Positions 1 to 7,716 of a DNA stretch of 64,000 bases are shown here, piece by piece (position 1 is the first letter of the stretch; every line of letters starts with the position of its first letter). Under the pieces are notes generated by a model. The model was not told the origin of the DNA and made no database searches. It was given only the letters and a program-made list of their open reading frames with translations. The stretch comes from an uncultured Alphaproteobacteria bacterium (GTDB lineage Bacteria > Pseudomonadota > Alphaproteobacteria > Rhodospirillales > Rhodospirillaceae): the NCBI GenBank assembly GCA_900079695.1, contig LT599022.1, positions 1,268,287 through 1,332,286 of the forward strand. The letters run 5' to 3'. The position numbers were made by a program, and so were the translations under genes.

Positions 1-1163
1 CCTTCCGCCGCCAGCCCGGCGGCGAAGGTGACGGCATGCTGCTCGGCGATGCCGACGTCGAACATCCGCGCCGGATGGTGGCGGGCGAAGGCGTCGAGGC
101 CGGTGCCGGTGGGCATCGCCGCGGTGGCGGCAACGACGCGCGGGTCGGCGTCGGCGGCGCGGATCAGCGCCTGCGCGAAGACTTCGGTGAAGCTCGGGCC
201 GTTGCCTTTGGATTTGACCTGCGCGCCGGTCTCGACGTCGAAGCAGCCGACGCCGTGGTATTTGTCGGCGGCGCGTTCGGCCGGGCCGTAGCCGTGGCCC
301 TTCTGGGTCACGACGTGAACCAGAACCGGACGGCGCGCCTTGGCGTCGCGCACGTTCCTGAGGATCGGCACGAGGTGGTCGAGGCGGTGGCCGTCGACCG
401 GGCCGACGTAGTGGAAGCCCATTTCCTCGAACAGCGTGCCGCCGGTGACGAGGCCGCGCGCGTATTCCTCGGCCTTGCGCGCGGCGCGTTCGAGCGGTGC
501 GGGGAAGAGCTGCGCGACGTCCTTCATCGCGCTGCGGATCGAGTGGTAGGAGGGCGACGACAGCAGGCGCGAAAGATAGGCGCTCATCGCCCCCACCGGC
601 GGCGCGATCGACATGTCGTTGTCGTTGAGGATGACGATCAGGCGGCTGTTGGCGGCGGCGGCGTTGTTCATCGCCTCGAACGCCATGCCCGCGCTCATCG
701 CGCCGTCGCCGATCACGCAGACGACGTTGCGCGCCTCCTTCTTGAAATCGCGCGCCACCGCCATGCCGAGCCCGGCGGAAATCGAGGTGGAGGAGTGCCC
801 CGCGCCGAACGGATCGAACTCGGACTCGCCGCGTTTGGTGAAGCCGGAGAGCCCGTCCTTGCGGCGGATGCCGAGCATCCGGCCGCGCCGCCCGGTGAGA
901 ATCTTGTGCGGATAGGCCTGGTGTCCGACGTCCCAGATCAGGCGGTCGTGCGGGGTGTCGAAGACGTAATGCAGGGCGATCGTCAACTCGACGACGCCCA
1001 GGCCCGCGCCGAGGTGGCCGCCGGTGATCGCCACGGTTTCGATCATCGCGGCGCGCAGGTCGTCGGCGAGCGCCTCCAGGCGCTCCTCGGGCAACGCGCG
1101 CAGTGCGGCGACGTCGGAAACGGCGTCGAGAACGGGTGTAGGACGGCTGGCCGGTGTGCTCAA
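1..1163 (-). CDS. dxs: 1-deoxy-D-xylulose-5-phosphate synthase (N-terminal part, cut by window edge)
   Basis: Dxs condenses pyruvate and glyceraldehyde 3-phosphate, the first step of the non-mevalonate isoprenoid pathway, using thiamine diphosphate. The 387 visible residues include the thiamine-diphosphate loop GDGAMSAG followed by an FEAMNNA segment, the N-terminal [14 protein letters not shown] stretch and [14 protein letters not shown], all typical of Dxs. The C-terminal transketolase-like half lies beyond base 1. I place the start at a TTG codon at 1163-1161, preceded 7 bases upstream by GGAGG, because no ATG fits the family N-terminus. It follows ispA by 24 bases on the same strand, in the usual alphaproteobacterial xseB-ispA-dxs order, so it is probably co-transcribed. 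The assignment is firm; the TTG start is inference. Confidence 0.95.
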   Translation of the reverse strand, partial: MSTPASRPTPVLDAVSDVAALRALPEERLEALADDLRAAMIETVAITGGHLGAGLGVVELTIALHYVFDTPHDRLIWDVGHQAYPHKILTGRRGRMLGIRRKDGLSGFTKRGESEFDPFGAGHSSTSISAGLGMAVARDFKKEARNVVCVIGDGAMSAGMAFEAMNNAAAANSRLIVILNDNDMSIAPPVGAMSAYLSRLLSSPSYHSIRSAMKDVAQLFPAPLERAARKAEEYARGLVTGGTLFEEMGFHYVGPVDGHRLDHLVPILRNVRDAKARRPVLVHVVTQKGHGYGPAERAADKYHGVGCFDVETGAQVKSKGNGPSFTEVFAQALIRAADADPRVVAATAAMPTGTGLDAFARHHPARMFDVGIAEQHAVTFAAGLAAE

Positions 1164-1187
1164 CCCTCTGCCTCCGGTTGCGGTGGG

Positions 1188-2075
1188 TTACAGGGTGCGC
1201 TCGACGACGTAGCGGGCGGCGGCGGCGAGAAGCTGCGCGCGGCCTTCGAAGGGTTCGAGGTGCCCGCACGCCTGCTCCACCAGAAGGTGCGCCTGGGCGC
1301 GCGCGCGTTCGGCCCCGAGCACCGTGACGAAGCTCGCCTTGCCTCGCTCGGCGTCCTTCGCCACCGCCTTGCCGAGGGCTTCGGGAGTGCTTTCGACGTC
1401 CAGCAGGTCGTCGGCGATCTGGAACGCCAGACCGACGTCGTGGGCATAGGCGGCGAGGGCCTGACGCAGGCGCGGCGCGGCCTTGCCGAGGATCGCCCCG
1501 GCCTCGCACGAGAACGCGATCAGGCAGCCGGTCTTCATCCGCTGCAGGCGGGTGATCGCGGCGATGTCGAGCTCCCGGTGCTCGGCGAGAAGATCGAGCA
1601 TCTGGCCGCCGACCATGCCGCGCGCGCCGGAGGCCTTGGCGAGCCTGGCGACGAGTTCGCAGCGCACCTGCGGGTCGGCGTGGACTTCGGGATCGGCGAC
1701 CACAGCGAATGCCTGGGTCAGCAGCGCGTCGCCGGCAAGTATCGCGGTCGCCTCGTCGAAGCGGCGATGCACGGTGGGCTGGCCGCGGCGGAGGTCGTCG
1801 TCGTCCATCGCGGGCAGGTCGTCGTGCACCAGGGAATAGCAGTGCAGCATCTCGACCGCCGCCGCGCACCGCAGCGCGGCACGGGAATCGACGCCGAACA
1901 GCCGCGCGGTTTCGATCACGAAGAACGGGCGCATGCGCTTGCCGCCATTGAGGCAGGCGTAGCGCATCGCCTCGACCACCTGATCTTCGGGTGCGTCGGT
2001 GAGCGGCAGGAGCGCGTCGAGTTCGGCGGCGACGCGGGCCGCCGCGTCTGCCAGAGCGTCGCGGAAAGGCACCAT
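1188..2075 (-). CDS. ispA: Polyprenyl (farnesyl) diphosphate synthase
   Basis: This 295-residue protein is a trans-prenyltransferase that extends dimethylallyl or geranyl diphosphate with isopentenyl diphosphate, most likely giving farnesyl diphosphate. The first aspartate-rich motif reads DDLPAMDDDD and the second is ADDLLDV, the two magnesium-diphosphate binding sites of the family. The GKRMRPF segment near residue 48 is also characteristic. It sits 10 bases after xseB and 24 bases before dxs, so a single transcript is likely. Product chain length (C15 or C20) cannot be read from sequence alone; the position between xseB and dxs favours IspA. Confidence 0.95.
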   Translation of the reverse strand: MVPFRDALADAAARVAAELDALLPLTDAPEDQVVEAMRYACLNGGKRMRPFFVIETARLFGVDSRAALRCAAAVEMLHCYSLVHDDLPAMDDDDLRRGQPTVHRRFDEATAILAGDALLTQAFAVVADPEVHADPQVRCELVARLAKASGARGMVGGQMLDLLAEHRELDIAAITRLQRMKTGCLIAFSCEAGAILGKAAPRLRQALAAYAHDVGLAFQIADDLLDVESTPEALGKAVAKDAERGKASFVTVLGAERARAQAHLLVEQACGHLEPFEGRAQLLAAAARYVVERTL

Positions 2076-2085
2076 GTCTTCTATC

Positions 2086-2340
2086 TCACTCGATATCCGG
2101 CAACGGCGCGGTGCCGATGCCGCCGTCCGGCGCGCGGGTGATCTGCTCGACCCGCTCGCGCGCCTCGGCGAGTTTCTGTTCGCAGTGCCGCTTCAGCATC
2201 ACGCCGCGCTCGAACGCGCCGACCGCGGCGTCGAGCTCGACGTCGCCGGATTCCAGGCGACGGACGATCGCCTCGAGCCCGGCGAGCGCCTGCTCGAAGC
2301 TCATCGCGGCGACGTCGGCGTCGGTGTTCTGCTCGGCCAT
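2086..2340 (-). CDS. xseB: Exodeoxyribonuclease VII small subunit
   Basis: XseB is the small subunit of exonuclease VII, which degrades single-stranded DNA from both ends together with XseA (not in this window). The 84-residue protein shows the family pattern FEQALAGLEAIVRRLESGDVELDAAVGAFERGVML near the N-terminus, predicted as two antiparallel helices. I chose the ATG at 2340 over one 12 codons upstream because it matches the usual short N-terminus; no strong Shine-Dalgarno is visible for either. It is the first gene of the xseB-ispA-dxs unit. Confidence 0.93.
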   Translation of the reverse strand: MAEQNTDADVAAMSFEQALAGLEAIVRRLESGDVELDAAVGAFERGVMLKRHCEQKLAEARERVEQITRAPDGGIGTAPLPDIE

Positions 2341-2560
2341 GGCCGGAATCCCGTTGAAGTTGCTCCAAAACGGCAAGGGCGGCGCATGCCGCCCGAAACC
2401 GAGCGCCTACTTTACGCCGCGCTCCCGCCTTCGACAACCTTCGATGCAGTGGCGGAGACGCGGTTCGGCCCCCACTTACGGACTGTGGGATGCATCACAT
2501 ATCTCCGCTTCGATCTCCCTAATATACACGGAACGACCGTTGCATACAGAGTGAGTCGCC

Positions 2561-2881
2561 ATGGACATCGAGAACCTTCAAGCCAAGGCCCGCCGCGCGA
2601 GTGCGCTTCTGAAGGCGATGAGCAACGAGCACCGCCTGCTGATTCTCTGCCAGTTGCAGAACGGCGAGCGCTCGGTCGGCGAGCTCGAACGCCTGGTCGG
2701 GCTGAGCCAGTCGGCGTTGTCGCAGCACCTTGCGCGGCTGCGGCGCGACCAGCTGGTGAAAACCCGCCGCGTCGCGCAGACGATCTTCTATTCGCTCAGC
2801 GGCACCGAAGCGACCTCGGTGATCGAGACCCTGTACGGCCTCTACTGCACCGACGACGCCCTGCCGGAAGTCGCCGAGTAG
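2561..2881 (+). CDS. ArsR-family regulator of the BigR/SqrR persulfide-sensing type
   Basis: This 106-residue winged-helix repressor has the recognition-helix segment SQSALSQHLARLRRDQLV and wing RRVAQTIFYSL of the ArsR/SmtB family. Two cysteines, C30 (in LLILC) and C96 (in YGLYC), are 66 residues apart, the spacing I recall for the redox pair of BigR and SqrR, which form a polysulfide bridge in response to reactive sulfur. No metal-binding ELCV cysteine pair of ArsR type is seen. The gene stands alone: xseB diverges upstream and an MBL hydrolase converges downstream, so its targets are unknown. Sulfur sensing is inference from the cysteine spacing. Confidence 0.82.
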   Translation: MDIENLQAKARRASALLKAMSNEHRLLILCQLQNGERSVGELERLVGLSQSALSQHLARLRRDQLVKTRRVAQTIFYSLSGTEATSVIETLYGLYCTDDALPEVAE

Positions 2882-2882
2882 C

Positions 2883-3905
2883 CTACTGCGCCTCGAAGCG
2901 CAGCACCCCGTCGTCGCCCTGCCGCTCGACGACCTCTCCCCGTGACTGCAGATGCCGCACATGCGCGAGCGCCTCGCCCGACGCGATCACCCGTTCGTGA
3001 TCGGTGAGGCCGGTGGCGAACAGCACGTCGAGCATCTCCACCACCGTCGCGGGCGTGCGGCACGCCTCCGCCACGCGCGCGAGTCGCTCCTCGTGGTGCG
3101 CCTCGATCTCGTCGATGCGCGGGTGCAGACCGCGGAACGGCCGCCCGTGCGATGCCAGCACCAGACACCCGCCGTCGAGGTCGCGGAACGGCGCGAAGCT
3201 CGACAGGTATTCGCCGAGCGGATCGCTCTCCGGCTCGGACGGATAGATCGAGACGTTCGGCGTGATCGAGGGCAGGATGTGATCGCCGACGATCACCAGA
3301 TCGTCGGCGGCGAGGCAGGCCATCGCCGGGGAGTGCCCGGCGGCGAGCAGCACCCGCCAGGTCCGCCCGCCGATCGCGATCTCGTCGCCGGTTTCGAGGC
3401 GATGGAGCACCGGCGGCACCGGCACCACCTTGCCCGCGTAGGCGTTCCCCACGGCGTCGAGACGGTCGAGCCACGCGGGGGGATATCCAAGACGCCGGTA
3501 GAACGCGCGCTGTGCCGCCAGCAGCTCGGGCGTGCGGTCGATGCCGAGGCAGCGCGCCGTCGCCCACTCGATGCGGCTCATCAGCAACGGCGCGCCGGAG
3601 CGCTCGCACAACCACGCCGCAAGGCCGATATGATCGGAGTGGTAGTGGGTGCAGATCACCCGCCGCACGCCGCGCCCGGGGAAGCGTTCGGCCAGTACGT
3701 CTTCCCAGATCGCGCGGCTCTCCGGCAGGTTCATCCCGGTGTCGACGACGGTGAGCGCGTCGCCGTCCTCGAGGATCCAGAGGTTGACGTGATTGAGGCG
3801 ATAGGGCAGAGGCATCCGCAGCCAGTGCACCCCGGGGGCGATCGGACAGACGTCGCCGGTGCGCAGCACCGGGATTGGAAATTCCAGGGCGGAGGACGCT
3901 GACAT
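2883..3905 (-). CDS. MBL-fold metallo-hydrolase
   Basis: A 340-residue metallo-beta-lactamase-fold hydrolase. The metal site motif THYHSDHIG (HxHxDH) follows the strand VVDTGMNL, and later histidines occur in AGHSPAM, GDHILP and ASHGRPF, as in glyoxalase II and related thioesterases. A C-terminal helical part (LDVLFATGLTDHERVIASGEALAHVRHL) resembles the winged-helix tail seen in many bacterial members. The substrate is unknown. The ATG at 3905 shares the tetranucleotide CATG with the start of the divergent ROK kinase, so one of the two starts may be wrong; in-frame ATGs exist upstream as far as 4058, inside the kinase gene. Its stop is one base from the stop of the regulator at 2881. Confidence 0.85.
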   Translation of the reverse strand: MSASSALEFPIPVLRTGDVCPIAPGVHWLRMPLPYRLNHVNLWILEDGDALTVVDTGMNLPESRAIWEDVLAERFPGRGVRRVICTHYHSDHIGLAAWLCERSGAPLLMSRIEWATARCLGIDRTPELLAAQRAFYRRLGYPPAWLDRLDAVGNAYAGKVVPVPPVLHRLETGDEIAIGGRTWRVLLAAGHSPAMACLAADDLVIVGDHILPSITPNVSIYPSEPESDPLGEYLSSFAPFRDLDGGCLVLASHGRPFRGLHPRIDEIEAHHEERLARVAEACRTPATVVEMLDVLFATGLTDHERVIASGEALAHVRHLQSRGEVVERQGDDGVLRFEAQ

Positions 3906-4965
3906 GTCGGGGCTTTCGGCGGACGGTGGGACCAACGGCGGCGGCAGTTTGCGCGCGTACGGCGGATTTGACAACCGCGATGCGCGCAGCGGCGACGCCC
4001 TCGGAATCGACCTCGGCGGCACCAAGACCGAGGCCATCGTGCTCGCGCCCGACGGCACCGCGCGCGACCGCTGGCGCGTGCCGTCGCCGGTCGGCGACTA
4101 CGACGCCACGGTGCGCCTGATCCGCGATCTCGCGGCCGAAGCGGCGGCGCGGTTCGGTGCGCCCGACGGCGTCGGCGTCGGCATTCCGGGCGCGATCGCC
4201 CCGGCCACCGGGCTGGTGCAGAACGCCAACTCCACCTGGCTGATCGGCAAGCCGTTCGCCGCCAACCTCGCGGCCGCGCTCGGCCGCCCGACCGCGATCG
4301 CCAACGACGCCGACTGCTTCGCCCTCTCCGAAGCCGCCGACGGCGCGGGCGCGGGCGCGGCGAGCGTGTGGGGAATCATCCTCGGCACCGGGGTGGGAAG
4401 CGGCATCGTCGTGAACGGTCGCCTGCTCGGCGGACCGAACGCGATCGCGGGCGAGTGGGGGCATAATCCCCTGCCCTGGCCCGGCGACGACGAACGCCCC
4501 GGCCCGGCATGCTATTGCGGCAAGACCGGCTGCATCGAGACGTTCGTCTCCGGCCCCGGTCTCGCCGCCGACTATCGCCGCGCCACCGGCCGCGCCGCCG
4601 CCGCCGAGGAGATCGCCGCCGCCGCCGCGACCGGCGACGCCGAGGCGCGGGCCGCCCTCGACCGCCATGCGGAGCGCCTGGCGCGCGCCACCGCGAGCGT
4701 CATCAACGTTCTCGACCCGGAGGTGATCGTCCTCGGCGGCGGGCTGTCCAATCTCGCGCACCTCTACGAGAGACTGCCGGAACTCTGGCCGCGCTGGGTC
4801 TTCGCCCCCGCCGTGGCGACCCGCCTCGCGCCGCCGAAACACGGCGATTCCAGCGGCGTACGCGGCGCGGCCTGGCTCGGCAGGATCGCCGCGGCGCACC
4901 CGGAAAAATTTGCCCACCCGGCAACTTCTGCCGACCTTCGGTTGCAACAACCCCTTGATTCTTAA
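3904..4965 (+). CDS. ROK-family sugar kinase, Mak-type (fructokinase-like)
   Basis: This 353-residue protein has the ROK N-terminal phosphate loop GIDLGGTKTEAIVL, the substrate segment IANDADCFALSEA, the glycine-rich LGTGVGSGIV and the zinc motif CYCGKTGCIE. The stretch GEWGHNPLPWPGDD is closer to E. coli Mak (manno(fructo)kinase) than to NagK or glucokinase. It would phosphorylate a hexose, probably fructose or mannose, in the cytoplasm. The start ATG at 3904 has a good GGAGGA 7 bases upstream (3891-3896), but that leaves about 30 residues before the phosphate loop, longer than usual; an internal TTG start is possible. No sugar transporter is adjacent. Confidence 0.87.
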   Translation: MSGLSADGGTNGGGSLRAYGGFDNRDARSGDALGIDLGGTKTEAIVLAPDGTARDRWRVPSPVGDYDATVRLIRDLAAEAAARFGAPDGVGVGIPGAIAPATGLVQNANSTWLIGKPFAANLAAALGRPTAIANDADCFALSEAADGAGAGAASVWGIILGTGVGSGIVVNGRLLGGPNAIAGEWGHNPLPWPGDDERPGPACYCGKTGCIETFVSGPGLAADYRRATGRAAAAEEIAAAAATGDAEARAALDRHAERLARATASVINVLDPEVIVLGGGLSNLAHLYERLPELWPRWVFAPAVATRLAPPKHGDSSGVRGAAWLGRIAAAHPEKFAHPATSADLRLQQPLDS

Positions 4966-5078
4966 CAAATCGTAAAGGCACGCGGCATGCAGGGCGAGCG
5001 ACACCGGGTCGCGCCCGGGGAGCTTCTTCGCCGCCGCGGCAATTCCGGAATCGTTGCCAACCCCAACCACGAGACGCC

Positions 5079-5510
5079 ATGCGAGCCGTGTATCCGCCTC
5101 TGTCCCTGTCGCCGCCCCCGGTTTCGCCGCCGGGCGACGCGCGTTTCTTCGAGGACGATCCGCCGCTGTCTCTGCCCGCCCCCGTGCCGGAATACCCGGT
5201 GCGCACGATCAGCCCGCGCAGCCTCGCCGACCTCGCCTTCGAGCTCTACCTCGCCGACGCCATCGACCTCGAAGACTACCTGCTGCTCGGCTTCCCCTCG
5301 GAAATCAACCCGGCGTTCGACCGCACCATCGGCGCCCTCACCGGACGCCGCGCCGAACCCGACCGGGAACGCGACATGATCCGCGAATGGGAGGCCCGCC
5401 TCGCCGACCTGCGCGCCTCCTCGGCCCCCCTGCCTGCGCTGATCGAGCGGGCCGAACGCACCATCCGCCTGTTGCGCTGGCTGGAAACTCCGGCGCTCGG
5501 CAAGCCGTAG
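5079..5510 (+). CDS. Hypothetical protein, proline-rich N-terminus
   Basis: I do not recognise this 143-residue protein. Residues 1-40 are rich in proline and likely disordered; residues 45-80 (SPRSLADLAFELYLADAI and DLEDYLLLGFP) look like two amphipathic helices; the C-terminal 60 residues are charged and helical (RERDMIREWEARLADLRA), perhaps a short coiled coil. There is no signal peptide, membrane helix or recognisable catalytic motif. Codon use is as GC-rich as its neighbours, so it appears native and real. The upstream gap (4966-5078) carries a TTAA-N7-TAAA sequence at 4962-4976 that resembles a CtrA site. Its stop is 7 bases from the convergent Na/Pi transporter. Confidence 0.7.
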   Translation: MRAVYPPLSLSPPPVSPPGDARFFEDDPPLSLPAPVPEYPVRTISPRSLADLAFELYLADAIDLEDYLLLGFPSEINPAFDRTIGALTGRRAEPDRERDMIREWEARLADLRASSAPLPALIERAERTIRLLRWLETPALGKP

Positions 5511-5517
5511 CCTCGCC

Positions 5518-7173
5518 CTACCCCTGCACCGCGTCGCCGCGGATGCGCGACGGCAACAGCTCGCCGGAACGGTCGAGCACCGGATAGGCGGCCGCGACGA
5601 GATGGGCGTTGATGCGCCGGAGATCGCGCAGGATGTCGAGGTGCAGCGCGCTGGTCTCGACGCTTTCGGCCCGTCCGGCGCGCAGGCGCGCGAAGTGCGC
5701 CTCGGTCGCCCGCGCCTCCAGCCCGCGTACGATCGCCTTCTCCCGCATCAGGCTACGTGCGGCGCGCGCGTCGCCGGAAACGAACACCGCCGCCGCCAGC
5801 TCCTGGGTCTTCTTCAGGCGCTGGAGGATGGCGATCAGATCCGCCGCGCCCTCCTGCGAGAACTTGAGCCTGCGGCGGATCTTGCGGCGCGCCGCCTCCA
5901 TCAGGTTGCGGTCGACGATGTCGCCGACGTGTTCGAGATTGCGCGCGAACGCGAGAACGTCGTCGACGCGGCGGACGTCGTCGGGGTCGAGACCCTCCAC
6001 CGCGATCTCGGTGAGATAGCGCTTGATCGCGTCGTGCAGGCGGTCGAGCACGTCGTCGGTCGCGCGAATCTCGCGGATACGGCGGCGGTCGTCGGCGCGC
6101 AGCACATGGAGCGCGCCGTCGATCATCGCGCCCGCGGCGTCCGCCATCCGGAGCGCCTCGCGCGCGGCATTGGCGACGGCGACGTGGGGCACGGCGAGCG
6201 CCTGCGGATCGAGATAGCGGGGCGCGGCGGGATCGGCGGCGGCGCGCGCGGGCAGCAGCCGCGCAAGCCCGCGCGCGAGCCACGGCAGCGGCAGAATGAA
6301 CAGCGCGGCGAGCGCGAGATTGAAGCCGAAGTGGAACAGCGCCACCCGCTGCGCCGGATCGGGCGACGCCTGCTCCAAAACCGCGGCGAGCGGCGCCGCG
6401 AACGGCACCGCGAGCGCCGCGCCGATCAGGCGGTTGACGAAGTTGCCGACCGGCATCCGCCGTGCCGCCGGATCGCCGCGCGGCCCTTCGAGCAGAGGAT
6501 TGACGGCGCTGCCGAGGTTCGCCCCCGCGACCATCGCCACCGCCGCCTCCGGCCCGATCGCGCCGCCGCCCGCGAGCGAGGCGATCAGCAGCACCGCGGC
6601 GACGCTGGAATGCGCCGCCCAGGCGACCGCCGCCGCCAGCGCCGCCGCGACGGTGGCGTCGGCGGTCAGCAGCGCGAGCCCGCGGCGCAGCCCCGGCGCG
6701 GTTTCCGCCGGGTCGAGCGTCCCGAGCAGCAGGTGGAGCGCCAGCAACATCAGCCCGAGGCCGATGGCGACGCGGCCGAGATCGTGGCAGCGGGTATTGC
6801 GGCGGCGGAAGGCGACGAACCCCGCGAGCAGGAACAGCGGCGCGATGCGGGTGACGTCGAAGGCGAGCACCAGCACGATCAGCGTCGAGCCGACGTTGGC
6901 GCCGAGCATCGCCGCCATCGCCGGGATCGTCGTCATCGCTCCGGCGGCGGCAAAGCCCGCCACCATCAGGCCGGTGGCGGTGCTGCTCTGCAGTAGGACC
7001 GTCACCCCCAGGCCGGCGACGAACGCCGAGGCGCGATTGCGCAGGCCGGTATCGAGCCAGCGCCGCAGATCGCCGCCGAAGGCGCGCAGCAGACCGCTCT
7101 GCACCATGTGCAGCCCCCACAGGAGCAGCACGACGTTGCCCGCGAGTTGCAGCAGAAGCTGGGGCGCGTCCAT
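5518..7173 (-). CDS. Na+/phosphate cotransporter with C-terminal PhoU-like domain
   Basis: This 551-residue inner-membrane protein belongs to the NptA/YjbB family. It carries two copies of the Na/Pi cotransport repeat, each with the Q-S-S-x-x-T/A signature: VTVLLQSSTATGLMV near residue 55 and a degenerate second copy WAAHSSVAAVLLI near residue 190. About nine hydrophobic segments fill residues 1-310. The last 230 residues are soluble and helical (EALRMADAAGAMIDGALHVL and following), matching the PhoU-like tail. It would import or export phosphate coupled to sodium. GAGGAAAGGGGAG precedes the ATG. A Pho-box-like direct repeat lies 25-45 bases upstream, but in reverse orientation. Confidence 0.9.
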   Translation of the reverse strand: MDAPQLLLQLAGNVVLLLWGLHMVQSGLLRAFGGDLRRWLDTGLRNRASAFVAGLGVTVLLQSSTATGLMVAGFAAAGAMTTIPAMAAMLGANVGSTLIVLVLAFDVTRIAPLFLLAGFVAFRRRNTRCHDLGRVAIGLGLMLLALHLLLGTLDPAETAPGLRRGLALLTADATVAAALAAAVAWAAHSSVAAVLLIASLAGGGAIGPEAAVAMVAGANLGSAVNPLLEGPRGDPAARRMPVGNFVNRLIGAALAVPFAAPLAAVLEQASPDPAQRVALFHFGFNLALAALFILPLPWLARGLARLLPARAAADPAAPRYLDPQALAVPHVAVANAAREALRMADAAGAMIDGALHVLRADDRRRIREIRATDDVLDRLHDAIKRYLTEIAVEGLDPDDVRRVDDVLAFARNLEHVGDIVDRNLMEAARRKIRRRLKFSQEGAADLIAILQRLKKTQELAAAVFVSGDARAARSLMREKAIVRGLEARATEAHFARLRAGRAESVETSALHLDILRDLRRINAHLVAAAYPVLDRSGELLPSRIRGDAVQG

Positions 7174-7197
7174 CTCTCCCCTTTCCTCGTCATCGAA

Positions 7198-7215
7198 CTG
7201 TCATGAAACCGTCAC
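7198..7215 (+). promoter_or_regulatory. Pho-box-like direct repeat upstream of the Na/Pi transporter
   Basis: Two 7-base units, CTGTCAT (7198-7204) and CCGTCAC (7209-7215), are separated by four A-rich bases, matching the known PhoB consensus of CTGTCAT-like units with 11-bp periodicity. It lies 25 bases before the ATG of a phosphate transporter. The odd point is orientation: the repeat reads away from the gene, whereas classical Pho boxes read toward it. PhoB control is therefore plausible but unproven. Confidence 0.5.
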
Positions 7216-7312
7216 ATGAGATTCGGTCTCACTTCCATTTCGACAAGAGGAAAAGGCGCACAATGTGCATATTTCCACCCGCCCCGGCGCAACCTTCCGG
7301 GTCGGAGCGGAT

Positions 7313-7600
7313 TTACGCCTCGACCAGTTCCGCCTCGACGCGCCGCGGCGCGTCGTCGAAGCCGCGCAGCCGCTTCACGAACTCGACGCGCTCGACGCGC
7401 AGGGCGTCGGCCCAGCGGGTCAGCTCCTCGGCACGGATCCGGCCGTTTCCGGCTTCGACGTGATCGACGAAGATGTGGTAGGTGAGGCCTACCCGCTCGG
7501 CGACGTCGCGGCGGCTCAACCCTTCCGCCTCGCGTTGCGCCTTCAGCCACGCGCCCGCCGATTTGCCGACTTCCACGTCCGCCATCGTCTCGAACAGCAT
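7313..7600 (-). CDS. Small XRE-type helix-turn-helix regulator
   Basis: A 95-residue Cro/CI-like DNA-binding protein. Residues 14-70 form the helix-turn-helix domain: AWLKAQREAEGLSRRDVAERVGLTYHIFVDHVEAGNGRI, with the usual S-R-R-D-V-A and later leucine-rich helix ELTRWADALRVERVEFVKRL. No second domain is present. GAGGAGG lies 8 bases before the ATG, so translation should be strong. It stands alone between the phosphate transporter and aspS on the same strand; it could use a read-through transcript to the transporter (139-base gap). The target is unknown. Confidence 0.82.
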   Translation of the reverse strand: MLFETMADVEVGKSAGAWLKAQREAEGLSRRDVAERVGLTYHIFVDHVEAGNGRIRAEELTRWADALRVERVEFVKRLRGFDDAPRRVEAELVEA

Positions 7601-7675
7601 CGTTCGTTCCTCCTCGTTGTTAATGTACTAGAAAAATTGTTGTTTTTGCGGACGGCACAGCGCCGCCCGAATGCG

Positions 7676-7707
7676 AAAACCGGCGGGCCTCGCAGCCCGC
7701 CGGTTTT
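7676..7707 (-). terminator. Rho-independent terminator of aspS
   Basis: A perfect 13-bp stem (7676-7688 with 7695-7707, arms AAAACCGGCGGGC and complement) with a 6-base loop ends in TTTT on either strand. It lies 10 bases after the aspS stop. Confidence 0.88.
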
Positions 7708-7716
7708 CGTTCCGGA

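Noticed and set aside
36-2141. A 701-codon plus-strand open frame opposite dxs, ispA and xseB
   Set aside because: It is a shadow of the minus-strand genes. In very GC-rich DNA stops are rare on the opposite strand; the protein is rich in R, G, A, H and D with no domain.
2561-3905. Idea that the ArsR regulator and MBL hydrolase form a BigR-blh sulfur operon
   Set aside because: The genes converge rather than share a transcript, and the hydrolase resembles general MBL hydrolases more than persulfide dioxygenases.
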